Below the pieces are notes generated by a model. That model saw only the letters and a program-made list of their open reading frames with translations. It was not told the DNA's origin and did no database searches. The translations under genes and the position numbers were made by a program. From Pleurocapsales cyanobacterium LEGE 06147 (GTDB lineage Bacteria > Cyanobacteriota > Cyanobacteriia > Cyanobacteriales > Xenococcaceae): a stretch of 64,000 bases of DNA. Where the stretch lies: positions 1-64,000 of the forward strand of contig JADEWQ010000019.1 of assembly GCA_015207585.1 (NCBI GenBank). The letters are read 5' to 3'. Below are positions 1-7,615 of the stretch, in pieces (position 1 is the stretch's first letter; each line of letters starts with the position of its first letter).

Positions 1-109
1 GCCTGTGGACAGAGTAGGTTACAGAAACTTAGGTTTCAGTGACTCTGAGCGAAGCAGGAATAAGACATCAGGATAGTGTCTAAGTTTGTCTAACTTTATC
101 CTATCTTGT

Positions 110-298
110 CTAGGTTCTTAAGAGCGGATATTTATCTTTGATAAACTGAGGACGAGAATCTTTCCCGTCATGACAGGCGAGACAATTAACCAACAAACAC
201 AGACCCATAACCATTGCTAAGATAGAATCAATGATTCCAGCTACTATCCCTAAGTGGTCAAGATCCTGTATTCTAATTTGTGATACTGATGTGTCATC
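110..298 (-). mobile_element. IS1634-type (DUF4277) transposase relic, internally deleted
   Basis: Read on the minus strand, an open frame carries the residues IQDLDHLGIVAGIID, which I recognise as the start of DUF4277/IS1634 transposases. It passes within a few residues into MVMGLCLLVNCLA, which resembles the C-terminal hydrophobic stretch of the same family (usually written MGLCLLVYNLGQR), and stops at 110. Some 400 or more residues between these two parts are missing. This looks like an internal deletion derivative, inactive by itself. The family call rests on recall of the two motifs. Confidence 0.5.
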
Positions 299-543
299 TT
301 TTCAAAATACCATCAGTTTGTCTTCTAACCTGCGGAATCTAGGTTACTAATGTGTTTGTAGCTCAAAACGATATTTGTCGCAATCCCAACGAGATAGAGC
401 GATACAAAAGCCTTTACGTGACTTACTCTAGAGCTAGCGATCGCCTTTAACTATCTGGTTTTACATATTAATGATTATCTTCAGGCTTATGACAATATAC
501 GTATTTTATTCATTCTGCTGAGATTGTTATACAAAGAGTGAGT

Positions 544-627
544 CAAATAACTGACACTTTACATTAATCAACCAAAACTGGTAACTGACCATCGATGACC
601 GATGACTAACTATGATGGCAATCACCC
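544..627 (+). repeat. Direct repeat, copy A (duplicate of the 5' end of the YdjM-like gene)
   Basis: The segment shares AAATAACTGAC, AACTGGTAACTGA and TATGATGGCAATCACCC, in the same order, with 1304-1369. Copy B runs into the start codon of the YdjM-like gene. Copy A reaches an equivalent ATG ATG and then stops after about a dozen codons. The hicB/hicA pair lies between the two copies. The rest of 299-665 shows no gene that I can support. Confidence 0.6.
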
Positions 628-665
628 GTGCAGCGATCGCTCTATTTGTCTAATAAGAATTTTCT

Positions 666-983
666 CTACAGGACATTATGGAGTGCTTTCTCAACCAAAG
701 CATTTAAGCTAATCCCTTCTTTTTTGGCTTTAAGCACCGCTTGACGATGTAAAGAAGGCGAGATGCGAAGATTGAAGCGACCAGAATATGGTTTATCTGG
801 CGTTTTTCCTTGTGTTCGGCAATCTTCTAAATACTCGTCAACGGCAGCCTGAAAAGAGCTTTCTAATTCTTCTACCGACGAACCATCAAAGGCAATTATA
901 TCAAGAGTATTGATAACTCGACCCACAAATAGTCGGTCTTGGTCGTCGTATTCAACAATTGCTTCATATCCTTTGTATTTCAT
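666..983 (-). CDS. hicB: HicB-family antitoxin
   Basis: This 105-residue protein has the two parts of a HicB antitoxin. The N-terminal half (about residues 1-55) is the partly degraded RNase H-like HicB fold, beginning MKYKGYEAIVEYDDQD. The C-terminal part (about residues 68-105) is a ribbon-helix-helix DNA-binding segment (FNLRISPSLHRQAVLKAKKE). In this family HicB binds and neutralises the HicA mRNA interferase and represses its own operon. Its ATG overlaps the stop of hicA in an ATGA, so hicA is upstream and the two are translationally coupled, the usual HicAB order. The antitoxin looks intact while the toxin start does not. Confidence 0.85.
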   Translation of the reverse strand: MKYKGYEAIVEYDDQDRLFVGRVINTLDIIAFDGSSVEELESSFQAAVDEYLEDCRTQGKTPDKPYSGRFNLRISPSLHRQAVLKAKKEGISLNALVEKALHNVL

Positions 984-1234
984 AGTTCAATGTCAGCATT
1001 AATTAAAAAATCTCTAACAGCCTTAACTTGGTAGCGTTTTAACTCTTTTTGAGGATGAGGAGAGTGAATATTAAGAGAAATTCCCTTTAAATCAAAGCGT
1101 ACCCTCGATCCCTCTTTTTGAATCACTTCACCTCCTAAAGCTTTAATCAAGGAGACTACATCGCTCCAAGCAATATTGCGACGAATCGGCTCGGCAAACA
1201 GAGCATCATAAGTATTACGTTGTTTTCGATTTAT
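980..1234 (-). pseudogene. hicA: HicA-family mRNA interferase toxin without a standard start codon
   Basis: The frame reads NRKQRNTYDALFAEPIRRN, then AWSDVVSLIKALGGEV, and later GSRVRFDLKG and a histidine in NIHSPHPQKE, where HicA has its catalytic His in a double-stranded-RNA-binding-like fold. It ends at 980, overlapping the hicB ATG. At the position where relatives have ATG-Asn-Arg-Lys the codon is ATA (1234-1232). A stop lies three codons before it, and no ATG, GTG or TTG is in frame before the conserved core. A purine-rich AGGA sits only one base before the ATA. The gene is therefore either silent or started from a very weak codon. Coordinates assume the ATA. Confidence 0.7.
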
Positions 1235-1303
1235 GTCCTTATAGTACTATTTAATGATACTATTTCGGTCAAATTATTACGACTTAAAAATTGCTCTAGT
1301 GAG

Positions 1304-1369
1304 CTAAATAACTGACGATTCATAACTTTTAACCGAAAACTGGTAACTGATTTATGATGGCAATCACCC
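1304..1369 (+). repeat. Direct repeat, copy B (at the start of the YdjM-like gene)
   Basis: This is the partner of 544-627. It shares three ordered blocks (AAATAACTGAC, CTGGTAACTGA, TATGATGGCAATCACCC) and covers the leader and first codons of the YdjM-like gene. The pair brackets the HicAB locus. Confidence 0.6.
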
Positions 1370-2260
1370 ACGCCCTCATCGCCACTGCTGGAACATCTCT
1401 AATACTCGGCACTGCCGACCCCTTACCTTTGGGTTTAGCTATCCTCGGTTCGCAGATTCCCGACTTAGACACCACTGAAAGCACTATCGGTAAAATCTTC
1501 TTTCCCATTAGCTCTTGGATTGAAGATAGATTTCCCCATCGCTCGATTACTCATTCTCTGTTGGCTACTGGTGTTATTGCTGTTGTAGCGCTCGCTATCG
1601 GATCTTATTGCGAAGATATCAAAACAGCAGCAGCTCTCCCCTTGGGTAATCTTCTCTCTTGTTTTAGTGATACCTTCACCAAACAAGCGGTGCAGTTGTT
1701 TTATTCCGTTCCCGCCTGGGCAGTTAGTGTAAGTAATCCTCGACGCAGGCTCAAAACTGGTGGTGAGTCGCGAACTGTGGGTGTTAGCTGGTGCAGTTGT
1801 TGCTCTTATTCTTGGTATTTATTTTGCTACTGGTGGGGGTATCTCTCAGAAAGTTTCACAGAACTTAGGCTGAAAAGATGGCATCGTGCAGGTGTATAAC
1901 TCCAAAGCAGCTACCAATCACCTCTATACAAATATCAAGGGTGTTTGGGCTTCAGATAGAACTAATGCTGATGGTAAGTATTTGATTCTGGGAACTGAAG
2001 GAAGCGAGTTTGTAGTTACTGACGGGAAGGGTGTTTATAAGACTGGGGAACAGATTATTAGCAGTAAGGTAACTACTTCGGTTGGGGAAGCTGCGACTAC
2101 TGAGATTAAGAATATTAGTTTTAATGCAGCGTACAATCAAGCCGATGAGTTCGAAAACAAGTCACTTGACCATTCCCAACTTGACCCGTCTGAGCTATCA
2201 AGGAATCGAGGGGCTGAAATTGGCTTTGACCGACGGCTTGAAATTGTCTTTGTTGATTAA
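1354..2260 (+). pseudogene. YdjM/DUF457-like membrane metal-dependent hydrolase, frameshifted and interrupted
   Basis: The first 80 or so residues are those of the YdjM-type family: MAITHALIATAGTSL, then GSQIPDLDTTES with the metal-binding Asp pair, and FPHRSITHS with the His cluster. Downstream SDTFTKQAVQLFYSVPAW and SNPRRRLKTGG still fit. Near 1765 the sense moves to the third frame, which continues LWVLAGAVVALILGIYF and a hydrophilic C-terminal part (VYNSKAATNHLYTNIKGVW). A TGA at 1871-1873 interrupts that frame where a Leu codon is expected. About 30 residues before the frameshift also look replaced. With a frameshift and a nonsense codon it cannot make the full protein. The last 100 bases no longer match anything I know. 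Confidence 0.7.
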
Positions 2261-2280
2261 TCCCTAAGAAAGGATGCCAC

Positions 2281-2632
2281 TCATTTTTCTGAATCTGTTC
2301 CTATAGCCATTTGGTCTACAAGCCTCTGTCGGCACTGATAATCACTAACCATTCTTGAGGGACTACCCTTTGAAGCGATTGAAGCAGTTCTAGCCAATAA
2401 GGTTGCCAAGAACCTTTGGCTGTGGCTCTCACAATTTTCCAGGCGAGAGGAATTCCACAACCGCGATCGACAATTTTCTTTCTTGCCCAGTACAGCGGCT
2501 AAAAACACCAACACGGTTGATAATCCACAAGAACCTGTCATAACCATCCCACAACTCCACATGGCTAATCCGACTGCCTGGGGTTTGCTCAAGTGTGCCA
2601 TTTTCTTGGTCACTATTCTTACCCACTCTCAA
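2281..2632 (-). mobile_element. Transposase relic (N-terminal part, degenerate)
   Basis: Read on the minus strand, MAHLSKPQAVGLAMWSCGMV and then CGLSTVLVFLAAVLGKKEN resemble the N-terminus of a common cyanobacterial DDE transposase (its helix rich in W, G, M and A). After about 55 residues the match breaks up over several frames, and the DDE core is absent. No terminal inverted repeats can be placed. The exact IS family is unknown to me. Confidence 0.45.
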
Positions 2633-2737
2633 TATTCTCGGTTTTTTCGGATTCCACTAGCCATCTCAGCACGGTTTCCTTTGCTATCTTTTTTGAGTTT
2701 ATTAAAAGCCTACTCTTGAGAGCTTCCTACCCCCCCC

Positions 2738-2961
2738 ATTCAACTCGCAAATAATGAATTTATTACAGGGATTCGGGGTCGAGCGGGAACTGTGATAGAG
2801 CAGCTTTTTATCGTCACAAATAAGCGTGTTATTGGTCCATTCGGAGGTAAGGTGGTAAGCCTTTTTGGTTAGAGGTGCCTCCTGGTGATCGAGTAAAGAG
2901 ATTATTTGGACGTTCTGGGGTTCTTCTGGATGCTATTGGGATAATCGCGGAGAAACGCTGA
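2738..2961 (+). pseudogene. Jacalin-like lectin domain fragment, frameshifted
   Basis: The frame from 2738 reads IQLANNEFITGIRGRAGTVI and reaches GPFGGK near 2849. One base is then missing, and the adjacent frame continues KPFWLEVPPGDRVKRLFGRS, followed by GVLLDAIGI and a TGA at 2959-2961. The blocks GPFGG and FGRSG-x-LLDAIG are hallmarks of the sugar-binding jacalin-like fold. The 5' part of the gene is missing, since a degenerate transposase and a run of seven C precede it. It is a 3' remnant of a probably multi-domain lectin protein. The following 250 bases (2962-3210) contain no gene I can support. Confidence 0.6.
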
Positions 2962-3210
2962 GATCGGGTGTGGATTAGCGGCAGTCAGCCTAATCATCGC
3001 GTGGAGTGGGACGCGGTAGAAAGCGTCGCACCCCTCACGCGAAATCGTTAGCAATCCACGCGCTGGCGAACCTTCAAGTCGAAAGAAATTACTCCTCATT
3101 AAAGATGTAAAAATCTATGCTTAGCTCAAAAATAATTTCTTAGAAGCCTGCAACTTTTCGGCAAGCGTGGTTTGAAAGTGAATGATAAAAGAGCAGTTAA
3201 AGGCACTACC

Positions 3211-4362
3211 CTACAAAGAAGACATATCCCACCCAAGTGCCAGTTGACCCGATAACTTGCGCTGCGCTTCCCCCCGCAGAGGGTGATAGCGAACTCCCTG
3301 GATATCACGGAATAATTTCTCCAGACCCAGCTTTCGATAGAATGCACTTCCCCCAGTAATTTCCATCGCTAGATCGACCACATTCAGCACCGCTTCGGCG
3401 ACGAGTGTTCGTCCCGCCATGATTTGATTCGTTGTCTCAAAACCAGGTTGACTCACTACGGCAGTAGAAATCATATGCTGGAGTGCCAACTTTGCAGTCA
3501 TTAATTCATTGTCTAACCCTCCCACCATGTAGCAGAGGTGTTCATCAGCGTGGCGTTTGATCGCCAGTTGAATAGCGCGATCGCGTGCCGCTTCTGCAAC
3601 CCCGACATAAACGGAATAAATTAACGGGATCGCAATCATCGAGATTAGGTGAAAAATAAAATGCCACTTTCCTTGTTCTCGTCGTAAAGCTATTGCAGCA
3701 TCCGGCACAAAAACATTCGAGAGCACCACATCATGAGAACCCGTTCCCCGCATCCCCATTGCTTGCCAGGTGGGTTCAATCGAAATGCCCTGAGCATTCA
3801 GAGGAAGGGCAAAATGCAATACAGTAGCCCCGTTCTCTGGGTCTTGATAAACAGCACTCGTGATTAATAGATCGCCAGCAGGAACGCCACTGGCGAATAC
3901 TTTGCGAGCCGTAACTAAAAATCCACCCTCCACTTTGATAGCTGTGCCAGCACTCTGTAGCCAATCCGAGCCACCACTGCTAACCAGCACAATTTGTTCC
4001 GTCGCTACCTGTTTGAGTAATCCCTCCACAGGCGCATTCTGATGATGCCATCGCCAGGTTGGCACCATCACCTGATGGGTATGCATTGAAAAAGTAAGAG
4101 CTGTTGAACTGGAATAACGTCCCAAGATACGCAGTACCGCGCAGAGATCGGTAAAACTGGCTCCACCGCCACCCAGTTCAATCGGAACACCAGCAGCAAT
4201 CAATCCAGCCGATTTCAATCTGGCAATGTTATCGGCAACAAATAAGTCAGACTCATCCGCTTCAGTGTCTCTTGCTACAAACTGTTTTCCTAAAGACTCC
4301 GCCAGCGACAACCAATCCATGGCTTTCTGCTGCATTGTAGGTGTAATCTGTAGTTCGGGCAT
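3211..4362 (-). CDS. Acyl-CoA dehydrogenase family flavoprotein
   Basis: The 383-residue length and architecture are those of an acyl-CoA dehydrogenase. It has an N-terminal helical domain (GLIAAGVPIELGGGGASF), a middle beta domain with the flavin-contacting stretch GGFLVTARKVFASG and later QAMGMRGTGSHDV, and a C-terminal four-helix bundle (EITGGSAFYRKLGLEKLFRD). Such enzymes oxidise acyl thioesters or act as FAD/FMN monooxygenase-like relatives. The typical catalytic Glu before the C-terminal helix is not obvious, so a desulfurisation- or N-hydroxylation-type relative is possible. It is transcribed away from an HxlR-type regulator, which probably controls it. Cyanobacteria rarely run full beta-oxidation, which hints at acquisition together with the regulator. 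Confidence 0.85.
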   Translation of the reverse strand: MPELQITPTMQQKAMDWLSLAESLGKQFVARDTEADESDLFVADNIARLKSAGLIAAGVPIELGGGGASFTDLCAVLRILGRYSSSTALTFSMHTHQVMVPTWRWHHQNAPVEGLLKQVATEQIVLVSSGGSDWLQSAGTAIKVEGGFLVTARKVFASGVPAGDLLITSAVYQDPENGATVLHFALPLNAQGISIEPTWQAMGMRGTGSHDVVLSNVFVPDAAIALRREQGKWHFIFHLISMIAIPLIYSVYVGVAEAARDRAIQLAIKRHADEHLCYMVGGLDNELMTAKLALQHMISTAVVSQPGFETTNQIMAGRTLVAEAVLNVVDLAMEITGGSAFYRKLGLEKLFRDIQGVRYHPLRGEAQRKLSGQLALGWDMSSL

Positions 4363-4422
4363 AATAATATTTCCTTTAAATTTTGTGATATTTCTATTCT
4401 GATTTGCCTAATAAGGTGGTAC

Positions 4423-4441
4423 AAGTTCAATATCTGAACTT
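4423..4441. promoter_or_regulatory. Perfect inverted repeat, candidate operator of the HxlR-type regulator
   Basis: AAGTTCA, five bases, then TGAACTT form a perfect 7-bp inverted repeat. It lies 27 bases before the regulator ATG and 60 bases before the ATG of the divergent acyl-CoA dehydrogenase. Its position in the only gap between the two genes suits an operator for a dimeric winged-helix regulator. Binding is inferred. Confidence 0.5.
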
Positions 4442-4468
4442 AATGGTTCATCCTCTACACAAAGTCCT

Positions 4469-5236
4469 ATGAGAAAGAGTTATGGTCAATTCTGTCCAGT
4501 AGCCAAGGCAGCGGAAGTAATTGGCGATCGCTGGAACCCACTCGTGCTGCGAGAAATGCTGTATGGCAATCGCTACTTCAATGACATTAGTCGAGGTGTG
4601 CCGTTAATGTCCCGTGCCCTTTTGGCTCAACGACTCAAAGAACTTGAAAAAGCGGGTGTTGTCGTCAGCCATGAAAAGGAAACTGGGAAGGGACATGAGT
4701 ATGTTTTAACGCCAGCAGGAGAAGCCCTGCGCCCCCTGATTGAGGCGATGGGTGTTTGGGCGCAACAATGGGGAAGCGAACAAATTGCCCCTGAAGACTT
4801 GGATGATGCCTTGTTGATGTGGGGCATGAGGCGACGAATCAATCTTGAAGCTGTCCCCGCACAAAAAATTGTGCTTCAGTTTGATTTTCAAGGGTTAACC
4901 AAAGGACACAAAACTCACCGTAGTTGGTGGCTGGTGATAGAGAATGGAGATGTCGATGTGTGTCAAAAAGATCCAGGCTTTGAGGTGGATGTCTTAATTT
5001 CAGCCGATCTGAGTGCGTTCACCCATGTCTGGATGGGCTATACTCATCTAAATCTTGCCCTCAAACAAGGGACAATTTATTTTGAGGGCGATCGCGATCT
5101 CGTGCGCCAGGTGCCAACCTGGCTATATCTCAATGGCGAATGGCGTTATGGTATGGGGATTGATAACTCCGCATCACAGTTGATGCAGACTAACAAGCGT
5201 GTTGCAGCAGAATGTAATGAAATTTCTGGTGCTTAG
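4469..5236 (+). CDS. HxlR-family winged-helix regulator with C-terminal sterol-carrier-like domain
   Basis: Residues 1-95 are an HxlR/MarR-like winged helix: FCPVAKAAEVIGDRWNPLVL, then FNDISRGVPLMSRALLAQRL as recognition helix and a wing around SHEKETGKGHEYVLT. Residues from about 120 to 235 are longer than in minimal HxlR proteins and resemble the SCP2-like ligand-binding domain often fused to this class (DVLISADLSAFTHVWMG, FEGDRDLVRQVPTWLYL). The protein probably senses a hydrophobic ligand and represses or activates the divergent acyl-CoA dehydrogenase. A perfect inverted repeat lies in the shared promoter gap. The gene looks intact among decayed neighbours. Confidence 0.85.
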   Translation: MRKSYGQFCPVAKAAEVIGDRWNPLVLREMLYGNRYFNDISRGVPLMSRALLAQRLKELEKAGVVVSHEKETGKGHEYVLTPAGEALRPLIEAMGVWAQQWGSEQIAPEDLDDALLMWGMRRRINLEAVPAQKIVLQFDFQGLTKGHKTHRSWWLVIENGDVDVCQKDPGFEVDVLISADLSAFTHVWMGYTHLNLALKQGTIYFEGDRDLVRQVPTWLYLNGEWRYGMGIDNSASQLMQTNKRVAAECNEISGA

Positions 5237-5244
5237 TTCAATGT

Positions 5245-5400
5245 TCCTTGCATCCACTGAAAGCAGCCGGTGAACTACCTATCGCTTCTCTTGCGAGTAA
5301 GCTTAGGCTTCCTACCCAAAGAATTGCCTCAGTAGCAAGCTACGTTGGTCTTACATCCTGACGATAGGCTATCCCTTCAGTTCCTGAAGTTCTGAATTTT
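5245..5400 (-). mobile_element. IS200/IS605-like right-end relic (possible omega-RNA end of a lost TnpB element)
   Basis: On the minus strand the segment has the layout of a cyanobacterial IS605-type right end: TTCTTTGGGTAGGAAG, a hairpin at 5278-5307 with CCTA/TAGG, CTT/AAG and CTC/GAG pairs around a GCAA loop, then TAGTTCAC. In intact elements this is the end of the omega-RNA that guides TnpB. No tnpB coding sequence is recognisable upstream on that strand. The rest of 5400-5819 holds a small CTCAGC-TTT-GCTGAG hairpin (5679-5693) and no gene I can support. Confidence 0.4.
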
Positions 5401-5819
5401 TTACTACTATGCTTTTTATCGCAGCTTCCACAAGACCACTACGGCGGGTCAGGTTTAGCAAGTTACATCCTTCTTACCGCTGAGAGCTTCCATCATCAGC
5501 CCAAGTCATTACCTTGCAGACCTAGAAAGCTATGTCTCAATGTTACCAAAATTGAGAGGGGGCTTTTATGAAGATTTTGTAAATTCTTGCTCGCCTATCC
5601 ATCCTGACTCTGAGCTATCGCTACAGAGCAGGACTTCCGGCGGATTAGTTAAAAATTACTTATAAGAGAGAATGCGATCTCAGCTTTGCTGAGGCGCGGA
5701 GCGATCGCGGATGCCCCAGGCGAAGCCCGACCAAGAAGTGCCTCGCTGCGCGAGAGCGCTGACAATTCCTAACCAATCAATTAACACTGGTTACTGACTA
5801 TCTTTTATTAACAACCGTG

Positions 5820-6588
5820 ATGGAGTGGCTCAGTAACCTAATTTCCTACGGACTAGCAGCAGTCGGAGTCGTATGCGTCTCTAATTCTTCTTTTCCCGTA
5901 TCCGATCGCCAACCCCATAATCTATCGGCATCATCTGAAACTATCTCTAAACCTACCTAAACAGACACGGCGAATACTTCACCCCGAAGGCTTACCGTCA
6001 CCGTCAAAGTAGCCGAACCACAGGACTTGAAAATAGCTGAAGGACAGGATATTAAACAAGGAGATATCATCTCAGATTGCCTCTATCAAATCGGAACTAG
6101 AACTCAAAAATCAAGAAATAGATTACCTCTCCCAAGTCCCCAACCTCGACCCCATTATCTTCGAACACGAACAAGTCAAGTTAATAGAACTCAAGCGCAA
6201 CCACACCGCAGCCGTCAGGGATTACCAGCTAGCAATGGGTAAACTCCAAACTGCCAAGGACAATAGGAAATACCAAGAATACCAAGCCTCTGTTAGCGAA
6301 GCACAACGGATAGAACAGATGAATCAATCCAGGCTCAACTATCAACGGCAACTAGCAGAGTACGAACAAAGACTGGCCGATAGAGAGTTTCAAGTATCCC
6401 AATTACAAGCAAGGTTGAATGATGTGGAAAATGCGCTCAGCGGAGCTGCGCCAAGGGCGATCGCTTCTCTTAGTGTGGTTAAAGCTCCCTATGCTGGTAC
6501 TGTGGGCCGTATTCGTTGGCTCGGTCAATCAAGCGATGGTTCTCTCACAGCCGAAGTCACCCTCATGGTAAATAAAAGAGAACAGTAG
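5820..6588 (+). pseudogene. HlyD/biotin-lipoyl-type membrane fusion protein, broken
   Basis: An ATG at 5820 opens MEWLSNLISYGLAAVGVVCV, a membrane anchor, and the frame stops after about 45 codons. Further pieces in shifted frames read LTVTVKVAEPQDLKIAEGQD (a lipoyl-like strand) and LEIKNQEIDYLSQVPNLDP. From 6235 comes a coiled-coil hairpin (QRIEQMNQSRLNYQRQLAEY), followed by VVKAPYAGTVGRIRWLGQ, the return lipoyl half. The order (anchor, lipoyl half, coiled coil, lipoyl half) is that of periplasmic adaptor proteins of secretion or efflux systems. At least two frame changes and one stop break it, and no transporter partner is nearby. Confidence 0.6.
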
Positions 6589-6626
6589 TTACCGTGGTAG
6601 ATAGCTGTGGTTTATTTCGTATTTCT

Positions 6627-6845
6627 ATGAACCAAAAAAGCCAACAAAGAGCGATCGCTGAATTCAAAAAGCTTCCAGATAAACAACAGGATTAAGTTGC
6701 CAGGATGATTTTAAAGCAAATCCAGCCTCAAGATAGACTATCTTCTCTATGGCAAAAAGTAGATAAATTGGGTACAGACGAAAATGAACTTACTATGGCA
6801 GAAATTACCGCAATGGTAAAAGAGGTAAGACAGAGCCAAATTTAA
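6627..6845 (+). pseudogene. Small antitoxin-like protein with internal stop
   Basis: The frame MNQKSQQRAIAEFKKLPDKQ is followed by a TAA and then by VARMILKQIQPQDRLSSLWQ, ending KEVRQSQI at 6845. Size and helical, charged composition resemble small antitoxins or addiction-module proteins that sit before toxin genes. With only this to go on the function is a guess. The in-frame TAA (about 6693) makes it a likely pseudogene. It directly precedes a HepT-like fragment. Confidence 0.35.
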
Positions 6846-6864
6846 GAATAAAACTGAATATTTA

Positions 6865-7167
6865 ATGTTAGCTTCCAAAAACTTAAGTAAAGATTCTTTT
6901 CTGGAAGACGAAACTCTTAAAAGAGCTTTTTGTCGCAGTCTAGAAATTATAGGAGAGGCAGTAAAACAATTACCCGATTCTTTTCGAGAACAATATCCAG
7001 AAATTGAATGGCGGAAAATAGCAGGAATGCGAGATAGATTAATTCACAACTATTTTGGAGTCGATCTTGATATTGTTTGGGATGCAGTAGTCACTGAAGT
7101 TCCTCGTTTGAATATTAAAATCATAAATTGCTGCAAAAAGGAGATATTCTTTTCGTTCCTCGGTTAA
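6865..7167 (+). pseudogene. HepT-like (DUF86) toxin fragment
   Basis: Residues [20 protein letters not shown], then [16 protein letters not shown] and [19 protein letters not shown], match HepT/DUF86 proteins, including the R-x4-H-x-Y active-site motif (RDRLIHNY) of HEPN ribonucleases. About the first 15-20 residues of the family are missing. After NIKI the frame runs into unrelated codons belonging to an HsdS fragment, so the C-terminus is foreign. HepT normally pairs with an MntA nucleotidyltransferase antitoxin, and none is present. The motif is intact but the ends are not, so I call it a remnant. Confidence 0.65.
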
Positions 7168-7507
7168 AGAAAGTGGTGTAGGTTGGGCTTCGACGTTTCA
7201 TGGCTGTGATGAGCCTGTAACCTATTGTGGTTTTATAATCAGAGGACAACCTAAACAAAGTAATTTCGATCCAGGTTTTCTTATTTATTACCTACGACAA
7301 CCTCAAGTAAGAAAGCAGATGATTGCTAATTCAGGGAAAACAGCAATCACAAATATTAGCCAAGAAAAATTGAAACCTCTTACTATTTCCCTTCCTCCCC
7401 TCGAAGAACAAAAGCGCATAGCTGCGATTCTGGATAAGGCTGACGCTATTCGACGGAAGCGAAAAGAGGCGATTCGACTTACTGAAGAACTCTTGCGCCT
7501 TGGGTAA
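7137..7507 (+). pseudogene. Type I restriction specificity subunit (HsdS) C-terminal fragment
   Basis: The frame reads VGWASTFHGCDEPVTYCGF, then FDPGFLIYYLRQPQVRKQ, TAITNISQEKLKPLTISLPP and LEEQKRIAAILDKADAIRRK. These are the second target-recognition domain and the distal conserved coiled coil of HsdS, which reads one half of a bipartite recognition site. The fragment starts abruptly, fused to the HepT remnant, with a small frameshift near 7155. No hsdM or hsdR lies in the window. It cannot act alone and marks a lost type I restriction-modification locus. Confidence 0.7.
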
Positions 7508-7615
7508 AATGGTTTTTTCCCCAATCCATAGACAGAAAATTTTACCTATTTCTTGTTCCCTATTTTTCATTTCCCAATAATATTGTGGAAAGAAGTAGAT
7601 GAATATTGAAACTAA

